A stretch of 64,000 nt of DNA from Paenibacillus brevis (GTDB taxonomy: Bacteria > Bacillota > Bacilli > Paenibacillales > Paenibacillaceae). Below are positions 36,525-45,027 of the stretch, piece after piece. Each line of letters begins with the position of its first letter. The stretch's first letter is position 1. The notes under the pieces are model-generated. The model ran no database searches. It was given only the letters and a program-made list of their open reading frames with translations, and was not told where the DNA came from. The stretch spans positions 62,001 to 126,000 of the forward strand of contig NZ_JAHLQJ010000016.1 in assembly GCF_018919145.1 (NCBI RefSeq). The letters are read 5' to 3'. The translations under genes were made by a program, and so were the position numbers.

Positions 36525-36764
36525 CTCTTCGTACCCTGAACCGGATCTTCTGAAAATCCCCCTAATCTCCACGGATTGGCTATGAACAATCTCCCGGACC
36601 CTCCCCAGATCCTCTGAATCGAACTGAATGGACAAGGCACACCCTGCGGTAATCTCCTTCGGCGTAGGGTACAGATCGATCTCAATCTCCGCATATTCTA
36701 ACAGCATCTCTGCCCGCAGCGCCTGCTGTGTGGAGTCAAATGCCATCACTAGGCTGTTCTCCAT
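36519..36764 (-). CDS. DUF3343 family protein
   Basis: 81 aa, ferredoxin-like alpha/beta pattern: VMAFDSTQQALRAEMLLEYAEIEIDLYPTPKEITAGCALSI matches the DUF3343 layout, including a single cysteine at about 46. In other Bacillota this family accompanies a class-V aminotransferase of cysteine-desulfurase type and selenium-related genes. Such an enzyme is present nearby (38003-39157). The last codons read through into a repeat element that provides TAA. Confidence 0.75.
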   Translation of the reverse strand: MENSLVMAFDSTQQALRAEMLLEYAEIEIDLYPTPKEITAGCALSIQFDSEDLGRVREIVHSQSVEIRGIFRRSGSGYEEL

Positions 36765-36886
36765 CCATTCTCCCCCTCTATTTCAATCCAAGACTTTAGT
36801 CCGAGTATATATTCTCAATGATTTCCATATACTATCTACTAATATTCTAAGGGCTACTTCATTCTTGATTAAGGAAGGAAGATTCC

Positions 36887-37507
36887 ATGTCATCTATTCA
36901 ACCAGCCATAACAGCACCAACACAAGAGATCCCTTATCTAAAAATGCCTCATACCGAACCAGACATCCATGCCGCGATCATTCACCGTCTTCTTCTTCAT
37001 TTCGCTAAGATTAGCCATGGGCAAGAGATGATCGTTATCTGCATTGGAACAGATCGTTCTACAGGCGATTGCCTCGGTCCCCTCGTTGGAACCTCTCTTG
37101 CGAAGCTGAATCAGTCGGGCAAGCTGTTCCATCTGTTTGGAACGCTTGAAGAACCTGTCCATGCTATGAATTTAAAAGATACATTGGAAAAAATCAATCA
37201 AAGCTTTCGGAATCCTTTCATTATAGGGATTGATGCCTGCCTTGGTCAAACCTCCAGCGTTGGCTCCATTCAAGTCGTACACGGTCCTCTCCGCCCCGGA
37301 GCAGGCGTGAATAAAGAATTACCGCCGGTCGGCGATATCCATCTAACAGGCATCGTCAATGTCGGCGGCTTTATGGAGTATTTTGTACTGCAAAATACCC
37401 GGCTTAGTCTTGTTATGCGATTATCGGAAATAATTTCCAATTCCTTATATACAGCCATCCAAGAATGGCATCGCGGATTTAGACCGCGTTACCGGCAAGG
37501 GCAATAG
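36887..37507 (+). CDS. yyaC: Spore protease-like protein YyaC
   Basis: 206 aa, plus strand among minus-strand genes. The GPR-related fold (DUF1256) is shown by CIGTDRSTGDCLGPLVGT, GIDACLGQTSSVG and VNVGGFMEYFVLQNTRL. YyaC occurs in spore formers and is related to the germination protease; its substrate is unknown. AAGGAAGGAA precedes the ATG. The 3' end overlaps the convergent DUF4446 gene by 29 bases. Its presence supports an endospore-forming host. Confidence 0.9.
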   Translation: MSSIQPAITAPTQEIPYLKMPHTEPDIHAAIIHRLLLHFAKISHGQEMIVICIGTDRSTGDCLGPLVGTSLAKLNQSGKLFHLFGTLEEPVHAMNLKDTLEKINQSFRNPFIIGIDACLGQTSSVGSIQVVHGPLRPGAGVNKELPPVGDIHLTGIVNVGGFMEYFVLQNTRLSLVMRLSEIISNSLYTAIQEWHRGFRPRYRQGQ

Positions 37508-37979
37508 CTTCCTCTTCTTCCGAGGAGAGTGCATAGCTGGACTCGCCACGTTCCAGCGGCTTAGCATAGACGTAAGAACCGTCTCTGCTGTAGAGGCCGG
37601 TGATAATGATTCCATTCTTCTGATCATCCACGAAGGCCGCGGAGAAGCTCAACTCATTTCCACGTTCACCAAAAGCATTATAGCGCTTGATTCCAATCTT
37701 CGCCTTTTGCTTCGGCAGTAATTGATTAATACGTTCAAGCTGCAGGTTATGATCGTTCTGATTCTCTTCAAGGAGAGCCTGCTGATTCTTCAGATCAATT
37801 AGTAAGCCTTCCAGATCCTCAATACCCGTTCCAGCCATCATTTGATTGTATCGTTTACGCATTCCCCGCAGCTTGCTGCCCTGAATCAGATTCCAGAGTA
37901 GCAGCCAAAGGAGGATCACCACGAATCCCATCACGATCCAGATCATTTGGTCCAATAAAAGTGCATTCCACTCCTGCAT
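37479..37979 (-). CDS. DUF4446 family membrane protein
   Basis: 166 aa. One N-terminal span (about 10-32), a coiled-coil segment (about 55-95) and a conserved C-terminal beta domain (IKRYNAFGERGNELSFSAAFVDDQKNGIIITGLYSR). YyaB-like location next to parB in spore formers. Function unknown. Confidence 0.85.
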   Translation of the reverse strand: MQEWNALLLDQMIWIVMGFVVILLWLLLWNLIQGSKLRGMRKRYNQMMAGTGIEDLEGLLIDLKNQQALLEENQNDHNLQLERINQLLPKQKAKIGIKRYNAFGERGNELSFSAAFVDDQKNGIIITGLYSRDGSYVYAKPLERGESSYALSSEEEEAIALAGNAV

Positions 37980-38002
37980 TTGAATCTCCCCTAGTTAAAA
38001 TA

Positions 38003-39157
38003 TCACTGCGCAATCTGCTTCATAGCTGTTATCAGTGCTTCTATCTCTTGCACCGTGGTTGAATACCCAACGCTCGCCCGAACGGCTCCGCGGCCTGTAG
38101 TCCCTGCACTCATATGGCCAAGCGGAGTACAATGATATCCAGCCCGTACGGAAATTTGATATTGTCGATCCAGACGGAATGCGACTTCTGCGGCATCGAA
38201 TCCTTCCAGCGTAAAGGCTACTAGTCCAGTGCGCGGCATGCCTAACTCCGGACCCAAGCAAGTTAGTCCTTTAATCTCAAGCAAGCCTTGCATCAACTGC
38301 TGTGTTAATTGCCATTCATGCTGATAAATCTTTTCTATCCCGTATTCCATAACTGTCCTGATCCCTGCACCTAAGCCGGCGATGCCTACAGTATTGAGCG
38401 TTCCGGCTTCATATTGGTCTGGACGCACCTTTGGCATTTCTACAGCTTCTGACTGACTCCCCGTTCCCCCGTGAAGCAATGGCTCCAGTTCCAGCTCCGG
38501 GCGAATATACAGCCCCCCGGTTCCCTGCGGACCAAGCAAGCTCTTATGCCCTGGAAAAGCAATCATATCTGCACCTGTCTGCTTCACATCCACCGTGTAA
38601 CACCCAATAGTCTGAGCAGCATCTATCAACATCAGCGCCCCTGCAGCATGAGCAATTTTTCCGATTTCCTCCACGGGGAGAATCGAGCCCAACAGATTAG
38701 AACTATGAGCACAGACGACGAGTCTGGTCTGCGAGGTAACCCGCTCCTTCAGTTCAGCCATATCTAGTACCCCTTGTGCGCTTACTGGAATATAATCCAC
38801 TTGGATTCCTTTAGTGCGCTTGAGGTATTCTAACGGTCTGCGTACAGAATTGTGCTCGACCATCGTTGCGACGACGTGGTCACCTTCGCGCAGACAGCCT
38901 TTAATAGCCAAATTCAATGCTTCAGTTGTATTGGAGGTAAATACGATATCGTTAGCATTTTCAACCTGCAGTAATTGTGCCAGTGCGGTACGGGTCTGCA
39001 GGATGGTTCTTCCCGCATTCATAGCCATCCGATAATTTCCCCTGCCGGAATTGGCTGCCGGTCCGTTTAGTATTTCCAACATGCTCTGACTTACACGCTC
39101 TGGCTTGGGCCATGAAGTGGCCGCATGATCAAGATATATGGGAGATCCTGTTTTCAT
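38003..39157 (-). CDS. Class V aminotransferase, cysteine desulfurase-like
   Basis: 384 aa from the ATG at 39157; GGTGG lies 9 nt upstream, and an in-frame GTG four codons earlier is part of that site. PLP lysine in FPGHKSLLGPQGTGG, cofactor residues HSSNLLGSILP and LIDAAQTIG, and a mobile loop with YHCTPLGH, where Cys would attack the substrate. Resembles the cysteine desulfurase family tied to DUF3343 genes (TIGR01977 type). Probably mobilises sulfur or selenium from cysteine or selenocysteine; the acceptor is unknown. Confidence 0.85.
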   Translation of the reverse strand: MKTGSPIYLDHAATSWPKPERVSQSMLEILNGPAANSGRGNYRMAMNAGRTILQTRTALAQLLQVENANDIVFTSNTTEALNLAIKGCLREGDHVVATMVEHNSVRRPLEYLKRTKGIQVDYIPVSAQGVLDMAELKERVTSQTRLVVCAHSSNLLGSILPVEEIGKIAHAAGALMLIDAAQTIGCYTVDVKQTGADMIAFPGHKSLLGPQGTGGLYIRPELELEPLLHGGTGSQSEAVEMPKVRPDQYEAGTLNTVGIAGLGAGIRTVMEYGIEKIYQHEWQLTQQLMQGLLEIKGLTCLGPELGMPRTGLVAFTLEGFDAAEVAFRLDRQYQISVRAGYHCTPLGHMSAGTTGRGAVRASVGYSTTVQEIEALITAMKQIAQ

Positions 39158-39201
39158 ATCGTTACCCACCTTTGGGACCCTCTAATCGGTTCATTCGTAA
39201 C

Positions 39202-39261
39202 AATGACATACTCCCATTCACAGACACTCCATTAACATGTCCATCAAGTGAGTATGTCATT
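39202..39261. repeat. Perfect 12-bp inverted repeat downstream of parB
   Basis: AATGACATACTC (39202-39213) and GAGTATGTCATT (39250-39261) enclose 36 bases between parB and the desulfurase gene. No T run follows, so it is not a standard terminator. Confidence 0.6.
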
Positions 39262-39275
39262 ATTCACATCCAGAT

Positions 39276-40121
39276 TCAATTGAGATTCAATAAATCAAGC
39301 AAGCGCTGCAAATCCTGTTTACTATAGAAGTTAATTTCAATCTTGCCCTTTTCTTTATTTGACTTGATCTTTACGGTCGTCTTATAGCGCTCCCGCAAGC
39401 TCTCCTCAACTTCCTCCATGTAAGGGTCACGCTTCTTATTTACAGTCTTCGCTTTGTCTTGTTTATGCTTGTCCAACTGTTGAACAGCATCCTCAAGCTC
39501 TCGTACACTCCACTCATGCTCGATACATTGCTTAGCCAGTTGTTTGATCTTTCCATTATCCTTTATCCCAACCAACGCTCGTGCGTGCCCCATAGATAAT
39601 GTTCCACGTGAAACATATTCCTTCACTTCGTCTGGTAATGACAACAGTCTCAGAAAGTTAGCGATATGCGATCTGGACTTACCTACCTTCAGCGACAATT
39701 CCTCTTGCGTAAGCTGGAAGGTATCCATCAGGTTCTGGTATGCCACAGCGACTTCCATAGCATTCAAGTTTTCACGCTGTAAATTCTCGATCAGCGCAAT
39801 TTCCATTACCTGTTGATCGGAAAAGCTTCTTACGACTGCAGGAATCGTTGCATTCCCGCAATATTGCGATGCCCGGAAACGACGCTCCCCTGCAATAATT
39901 TCATATCCTTTGAGCACACTGCGAACAATGATAGGCTGAATTACACCATGCTGGCGAATCGATTCTGCCAATTCACGAATAGCTTCTTCATCGAAAGTCT
40001 TTCTAGGTTGGTAAGGATTCGCCCGAAGCTGATTCAAAGGAATTTCGATTACCTTGTCATCGTCTTGAACGGATAGAGATGGAATTAAGGCATCCAGCCC
40101 TTTTCCCAACCGCTTACTCAT
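39276..40121 (-). CDS. parB: Chromosome partition protein ParB (Spo0J)
   Basis: 281 aa. N-terminal CTP-binding ParB domain with box II GERRFRAS, the parS-recognising helix-turn-helix (about 130-180, LTQEELSLKVGKSRSHIANFLRLL) and a C-terminal dimerisation domain. It loads at parS and spreads as a CTP-gated clamp, recruits SMC and regulates ParA. The gene contains its own parS (39600). It overlaps parA by 8 bases. Confidence 0.97.
   Translation of the reverse strand: MSKRLGKGLDALIPSLSVQDDDKVIEIPLNQLRANPYQPRKTFDEEAIRELAESIRQHGVIQPIIVRSVLKGYEIIAGERRFRASQYCGNATIPAVVRSFSDQQVMEIALIENLQRENLNAMEVAVAYQNLMDTFQLTQEELSLKVGKSRSHIANFLRLLSLPDEVKEYVSRGTLSMGHARALVGIKDNGKIKQLAKQCIEHEWSVRELEDAVQQLDKHKQDKAKTVNKKRDPYMEEVEESLRERYKTTVKIKSNKEKGKIEINFYSKQDLQRLLDLLNLN
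39600..39615. promoter_or_regulatory. parS site within parB
   Basis: TGTTCCACGTGAAACA exactly fits TGTTNCACGTGAAACA, the Bacillus parS consensus. Bacillus also keeps a parS inside spo0J. Confidence 0.95.
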
Positions 40122-40875
40122 AGGAAATCACTTCCTTTGCCAGCTCTAAATACACCTCTGCGCCCTTCGATCTCGGATCATAAGTGATAATCGATTGACC
40201 GTGAGAAGGAGCTTCACTAAGGCGTACATTTCTTGGTATGACCGTCTTGTAGACTTTTTGTTGGAAATACTTCTTCACTTCTTCAATAACCTGAATACCC
40301 AGGTTAGTACGCGCATCGAACATAGTAAGCAGCACACCTTCAATTTGCAGAGACGTATTCAGATGCTTCTGTACAAGTCTTACCGTATTCAGCAATTGGC
40401 TCAAACCTTCAAGCGCATAGTACTCGCACTGAATCGGAATAAGCACCGAATCGGCTGCGGTTAACGAATTAATCGTAAGAATCCCGAGTGAAGGCGGGCA
40501 ATCAATCAGAATGTAATCATATAAATGTCTGACCTGCTGCAAGGACTTTTTTAATCGAACCTCACGAGATATCGTAGGAACAAGCTCAATTTCTGCACCC
40601 GCCAATTGAATGGTCGCCGGAATAATATCCAGCCCGTCAATCTCTGTTTGCATGATTGCTTCCTTCGGATGCACTTCATTAATCAACACATCATAAATAC
40701 AATTAGGAACATCGGCTTTATTAATCCCGACACCGCTTGTGGTATTCCCTTGAGGGTCAATATCAATAAGAAGCACCCGTTTCCCAACCGTTGCAAGGCC
40801 GGCACCCAAATTGACTGAGGTCGTTGTTTTGCCGACCCCACCCTTCTGATTTGCTATGGCAATTATTTTAGACAA
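40114..40875 (-). CDS. parA: Chromosome partition ATPase ParA (Soj)
   Basis: 253 aa. Deviant Walker A KGGVGKTTTS at 11-20 and Walker B LIDCPPSLG. In Bacillus, Soj binds DNA and also acts on DnaA to switch initiation on or off depending on its nucleotide state. First gene of the parAB pair. Confidence 0.97.
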   Translation of the reverse strand: MSKIIAIANQKGGVGKTTTSVNLGAGLATVGKRVLLIDIDPQGNTTSGVGINKADVPNCIYDVLINEVHPKEAIMQTEIDGLDIIPATIQLAGAEIELVPTISREVRLKKSLQQVRHLYDYILIDCPPSLGILTINSLTAADSVLIPIQCEYYALEGLSQLLNTVRLVQKHLNTSLQIEGVLLTMFDARTNLGIQVIEEVKKYFQQKVYKTVIPRNVRLSEAPSHGQSIITYDPRSKGAEVYLELAKEVISYE

Positions 40876-40987
40876 TCCATTTCACCTCAGTATAATAGAA
40901 GAATCTTCTTGTAGATTTCATTATGCGATCACCAAGCTGTTGCTACAAAAAGACCACAGTATTCCTGGCGATGTCTCATGCGGTTTT

Positions 40988-41029
40988 CAAAAAAAGAAAC
41001 TGACCTTCAATCCCAAAGGTAAGGTCAGT
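40988..41029 (-). terminator. noc terminator
   Basis: ACTGACCTT (41029-41021 on minus) / AAGGTCAGT (41007-40999) stem with a 13-nt loop, followed by TTCTTTTTTT. Confidence 0.85.
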
Positions 41030-41039
41030 AGTCCTTCTT

Positions 41040-41858
41040 TTATCTTTTCGGAATTTGAATGACAATTTCATAGTGATCTTCATGATCCTTCTCGGATGTC
41101 TTGATAGCCATTCCTGATCCGGATACCATGTCGATAGATTGACGAATCGTATTCAAGGCTAGCCGAACATCTTTCGTGAATGAAATGCGTCTGGATGATT
41201 TCTTGTTCTTGGCTACTTCCTTATAAAAGGCGATTCGCGCCTCTGTTTGCTTCACATTCAATTCCTTCTGGATAATTTCCTCAAGGACCTTTAATTGCAG
41301 TTCTTCTGAATCAAGAGAAAGCAACGCTCTGGCGTGCCTTTCCGTGATTTTGCGCTCCATTAAGGAGTTCTTCACTCCCTCTGGAAGATTAAGCAGCCGA
41401 ATTTTGTTGGCGATGGTTGATTGACTCTTGCCCAATCTCTGTGCCAGGCTCTCTTGAGTTAATTGGTGCAGATCAATTAGGTTCTGATAAGCTAAAGCCT
41501 CTTCGATAGCAGTAAGACCTTCACGCTGCAAATTCTCGATCAAGGCAATTGAAGCTGCCTGTGAATCGTTGAATTCCCGCTGAATAGCTGGAATTGTCGC
41601 CAAGCCCAGTTTTTTGACAGCGCGCCATCTTCGTTCTCCGGCAATGATCTCATACTTGTCATTCCGGAAACGAACTACAATCGGTTGGATAACCCCATGT
41701 GTTCGGATCGTCTGGCACAGCTCATCAATTTTCTCATCATCAAAGATGGACCGCGGCTGATAGGGACTTCCCACAATATCCCCTACCGGGATTTGTTTTA
41801 CTTCATCGACTTCCGCACGTTCGGTCATGCCGAACAGTCTCGTGAATTGTTCTTTCAT
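41040..41858 (-). CDS. noc: Nucleoid occlusion protein Noc
   Basis: 272 aa from the ATG at 41858; the upstream in-frame GTG overlaps the AGGTGGT site. The first residues [11 protein letters not shown] form the short amphipathic membrane-targeting helix typical of Noc. ParB-like domain with [12 protein letters not shown] and a helix-turn-helix ([24 protein letters not shown]). A ParB paralogue that binds Noc sites and blocks Z-ring assembly over the chromosome. It is monocistronic with a terminator. Confidence 0.95.
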   Translation of the reverse strand: MKEQFTRLFGMTERAEVDEVKQIPVGDIVGSPYQPRSIFDDEKIDELCQTIRTHGVIQPIVVRFRNDKYEIIAGERRWRAVKKLGLATIPAIQREFNDSQAASIALIENLQREGLTAIEEALAYQNLIDLHQLTQESLAQRLGKSQSTIANKIRLLNLPEGVKNSLMERKITERHARALLSLDSEELQLKVLEEIIQKELNVKQTEARIAFYKEVAKNKKSSRRISFTKDVRLALNTIRQSIDMVSGSGMAIKTSEKDHEDHYEIVIQIPKR

Positions 41859-42095
41859 TCCACAGATTACCACCTAATTTAAAAGTGACATAAGCCGTCC
41901 GATTGCTCTGTTGCAATATCGTCTGTTATTGTACCGATCCCGGTTCGTTAAAGCATCCAGCAAGCACAATTCTTGCAAAATTCTTCTATAGAATAGATCG
42001 ATTTCAGCTATCTTCTATTCTACCACTTTTTTCACTATAATCCTATTCTCTTCTAAATGAAAAATAAATAAATAGGTTTGAATGCCTAATTACAG

Positions 42096-42145
42096 AAATA
42101 AAACCTCCTACCCTGATGTTTCACGTGGAACATTTAGGTAAGAGG
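42096..42145 (-). terminator. rsmG terminator enclosing a parS
   Basis: CCTCTTACC (42145-42137 on minus) / GGTAGGAGG (42112-42104) stem, then TTTTATTT. The loop is the palindromic parS at 42117-42132. Confidence 0.75.
42117..42132. promoter_or_regulatory. parS site between noc and rsmG
   Basis: The minus strand reads TGTTCCACGTGAAACA, a full match to the consensus and identical to the site in parB. The rest of the noc-rsmG gap (41859-42095) has no gene. Confidence 0.95.
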
Positions 42146-42158
42146 CTGATTCAATTGA

Positions 42159-42881
42159 TTATACAAGCGGTGATTTGAGCGGTGTACCCGCTTTTCTAGG
42201 ATACTTCTTCGGGGTAGCGCCACTTTTTTCGATAACAATAATATGGCGGTCCGAATTTTCTAGTGGTAAAGAGAATTGATAGGTTTTACGCAGCTTAGCA
42301 TTCAATTCCTTAAGACTGCGTTTTGCCTCAATTATTTCCTCGGAAGGGTCGCTCCCCTTCATAGCAGCAAATACCCCGTTACTCTTGGCAAAAGGAAGAC
42401 AGAATTCATTCAGTACCGCCATCCGTGCAACTGCTCTGGCCGTAACCAGATCAAAGCGGTCTCTCATATGTTCCAGACGCGCAGCGTCCTCAGCCCGGCT
42501 ATGCAGAAGCTGCACTTGCTCGAGTCCAAGCTTATCACATACATGCTGCAAGAACTGAATCCGCTTGTTCAGAGAATCCACAATGGTTAATTGAATATGA
42601 GGGAAACAAATTTTAAGCGGAATTCCAGGAAAGCCAGCCCCCGAACCGATATCCGCCAAGTTTGAAACCTCATCCATATTTAAATAGAAGGAAAGCGACA
42701 AGGAATCATAAAAGTGCTTGATATATACCTGTTGTCGTTCGGTGATTCCTGTCAGGTTCATTTTCTCATTCCAACTAACCAGTTCCTGATAATAATCCTC
42801 AAATTGCCGGAATTGCAGCTCTGTTAATGTAATTCCTTGCTCAGCCAGCAATTGTTGAAATTGGAGTTGAATCTTATCCAA
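42159..42881 (-). CDS. rsmG: 16S rRNA (guanine-N7) methyltransferase RsmG
   Basis: 240 aa. SAM-binding motif DIGSGAGFPGIPLKI and the SRAED and TARAVA motifs of the family. Methylates a G in the 530 loop of 16S rRNA (G527 in E. coli numbering). Loss gives low-level streptomycin resistance in other bacteria. Starts 4 bases after mnmG. Confidence 0.96.
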   Translation of the reverse strand: MDKIQLQFQQLLAEQGITLTELQFRQFEDYYQELVSWNEKMNLTGITERQQVYIKHFYDSLSLSFYLNMDEVSNLADIGSGAGFPGIPLKICFPHIQLTIVDSLNKRIQFLQHVCDKLGLEQVQLLHSRAEDAARLEHMRDRFDLVTARAVARMAVLNEFCLPFAKSNGVFAAMKGSDPSEEIIEAKRSLKELNAKLRKTYQFSLPLENSDRHIIVIEKSGATPKKYPRKAGTPLKSPLV

Positions 42882-42885
42882 TAGC

Positions 42886-44772
42886 TTATCCTCCCGCTGC
42901 GGTTACCCGATTATAATGCTCCAGATACACCAGCAGAATAGATATATCCGCAGGAGTAACGCCGGAGATCCGTGAAGCTTGCCCAATAGAGATAGGCCGG
43001 ATTTTAGCCAACTTCTGTTTAGCTTCCATTGCCAAGCCTTGAATATCCTCATAGACAATCGATTCAGGGATTTTTTTCTTTTCCATTTTTTGTAATTTTT
43101 CAACATGAATTAATTGCTTCTCAATATAACCAGCATATTTGATCTGGATCTCTACCTGTTCGCGCATTTCCTCATCCAAAGGAGTCTCTGATGGAAACCG
43201 CTCGCCGATCAGATCATAAGCTACTTCAGGGCGCCGGAGAATCGTTAACAGATTGCTTCCATCCTGGATCGGAGCAGACCCGATAGCTTCCAGCAGATCA
43301 TTGATCTCTGACGGTTTGATCTTGGTTACTTGAAGGCGATGAATTTCCTTCTCTACCTTCTCCTTCTTATCTAAAAAGGCTTGATAACGTTCGTCCGTAA
43401 TCAGACCAATCTCGTGACCAAGCGGGGTCAAACGCAGATCGGCATTATCATGGCGAAGCAGCAGGCGATACTCTGCTCGAGAGGTCAGGAGACGGTAGGG
43501 CTCATTGGTTCCCTTGGTAACCAAATCATCAATCAGTACGCCAATATAGCCTTGCGAACGGTCTAAAATAACCGATTCCTTGCCCTGTACCTTACGGGCA
43601 GCATTAATTCCAGCCATAATGCCCTGACCTGCCGCTTCCTCATATCCGGATGTCCCATTAATCTGTCCCGCCGTGAACAGTCCCGGCAGCCGTTTTGTCT
43701 CCAGCGAAGGCCATAGCTGTGTCGGCACAACGGCATCGTATTCAATAGCATAACCGTTACGCATCATTTCGGCATTCTGTAAGCCTGGAACGGAACGGAG
43801 CATTTTCAGCTGAACCTCTTCCGGCATGCTTGTCGAGAAGCCCTGCACATAGTACTCCTTCGTGTTCAGACCCTCTGGTTCAAGAAAGATCTGATGCTTT
43901 TCCTTATCGGCAAAGCGGACGATTTTGTCCTCGATAGAAGGACAGTACCGTGGCCCGGTACCTTCAATAACGCCTGAGAACATCGGAGCGCGATGAAGAT
44001 TTGCATTGATAATAGCATGTGTCTCGGAAGACGTGTAGGTCAGCCAGCAAGGCAATTGCTCATTCTCCGATCCCTTGGTCTCATAAGAGAAAAATTTAGG
44101 CTTCTCATCACCAGGCTGAATTTCGGTCTGGGAGAAGTCGATGCTGTCCCCATGCACCCGTGGCGGTGTGCCTGTCTTGAAACGCACCAGATCAAAGCCC
44201 AGCTCCTTCAAATGATGGGAGAGGCGCAGCGAAGGCTGCTGATTATTCGGGCCACTCTCGTACATCAGCTCGCCCATAATAATTTTTCCGCGTAAATAGG
44301 TTCCGGTCGTCAGAACGACTGCTTTGGCCCGGTATTGAGCACCTGTCTTGGTCTCCACACCAACACATACGCCATCCTCGACCAACAGCTCCTCAACCAT
44401 GCCCTGACGGAGCGTAAGATTCGGCTCTCGCTCCAGCGTCTCCTTCATCTCATGCTGATAGGAGAACTTATCGGCTTGCGCCCGCAAAGCATGTACAGCC
44501 GGTCCTTTGCCGGTATTCAGCATCCGCATTTGAATAAATGTCTTATCGATATTCCGGCCCATTTCCCCGCCAAGCGCATCGATTTCACGTACTACATGTC
44601 CCTTTGCAGGTCCGCCAATCGACGGATTACATGGCATAAAGGCAACCATGTCCAGATTTATCGTCACCATTAAGGTGCTGCAGCCCATCCGGGCAGCTGC
44701 CAACGCAGCTTCACAGCCGGCATGTCCCGCACCAACGACAATCACATCATAGCTGCCGGCAACATATCCCAT
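42886..44772 (-). CDS. mnmG: tRNA uridine-5-carboxymethylaminomethyl enzyme MnmG
   Basis: 628 aa from the ATG at 44772 (GGAGG 10 nt away); the upstream TTG is too close to that site. FAD motif [21 protein letters not shown]-like C-terminal domain. Partner of MnmE in modifying U34 of certain tRNAs. Head-to-tail with rsmG; separated from mnmE by a repeat element. Confidence 0.97.
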   Translation of the reverse strand: MGYVAGSYDVIVVGAGHAGCEAALAAARMGCSTLMVTINLDMVAFMPCNPSIGGPAKGHVVREIDALGGEMGRNIDKTFIQMRMLNTGKGPAVHALRAQADKFSYQHEMKETLEREPNLTLRQGMVEELLVEDGVCVGVETKTGAQYRAKAVVLTTGTYLRGKIIMGELMYESGPNNQQPSLRLSHHLKELGFDLVRFKTGTPPRVHGDSIDFSQTEIQPGDEKPKFFSYETKGSENEQLPCWLTYTSSETHAIINANLHRAPMFSGVIEGTGPRYCPSIEDKIVRFADKEKHQIFLEPEGLNTKEYYVQGFSTSMPEEVQLKMLRSVPGLQNAEMMRNGYAIEYDAVVPTQLWPSLETKRLPGLFTAGQINGTSGYEEAAGQGIMAGINAARKVQGKESVILDRSQGYIGVLIDDLVTKGTNEPYRLLTSRAEYRLLLRHDNADLRLTPLGHEIGLITDERYQAFLDKKEKVEKEIHRLQVTKIKPSEINDLLEAIGSAPIQDGSNLLTILRRPEVAYDLIGERFPSETPLDEEMREQVEIQIKYAGYIEKQLIHVEKLQKMEKKKIPESIVYEDIQGLAMEAKQKLAKIRPISIGQASRISGVTPADISILLVYLEHYNRVTAAGG

Positions 44773-44803
44773 ATGCAATCAACCTCCAATTCTTTATTCT
44801 CAT

Positions 44804-45017
44804 GTTGAACTGAAATCTACGTTATAAAGGGCATAAGTGTGAAGTGTTAAAAGCTTTCTATAAGAAAGCTACTTCGGAAGCATAAAGCGGCAGCGTTTGC
44901 CTTTGTGAGCGAATTTCTACCTTTTAATGGTTTATTCCAATCAAAGAAATTCGCGAACAACAGCGATCGTAAGCACACTTCACACGTTGCCTCCCACCGT
45001 AGAGTCTTTAGTTCAAC
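44804..45017. repeat. Inverted-repeat element, family 2 (long form)
   Basis: 214 bp filling the mnmE-mnmG gap, ending GTTGAACT (44804-44811) and AGTTCAAC (45010-45017). Inner nested dyads: GTGTGAAGTGT against ACACTTCACAC, AGCTTTCT-ATA-AGAAAGCT, and GCGAATTTCT against AGAAATTCGC. The core is shared with the elements at 11119 and 36435. An accidental 130-aa frame across it is not a gene. Confidence 0.75.
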
Positions 45018-45027
45018 TTCTCCATCT

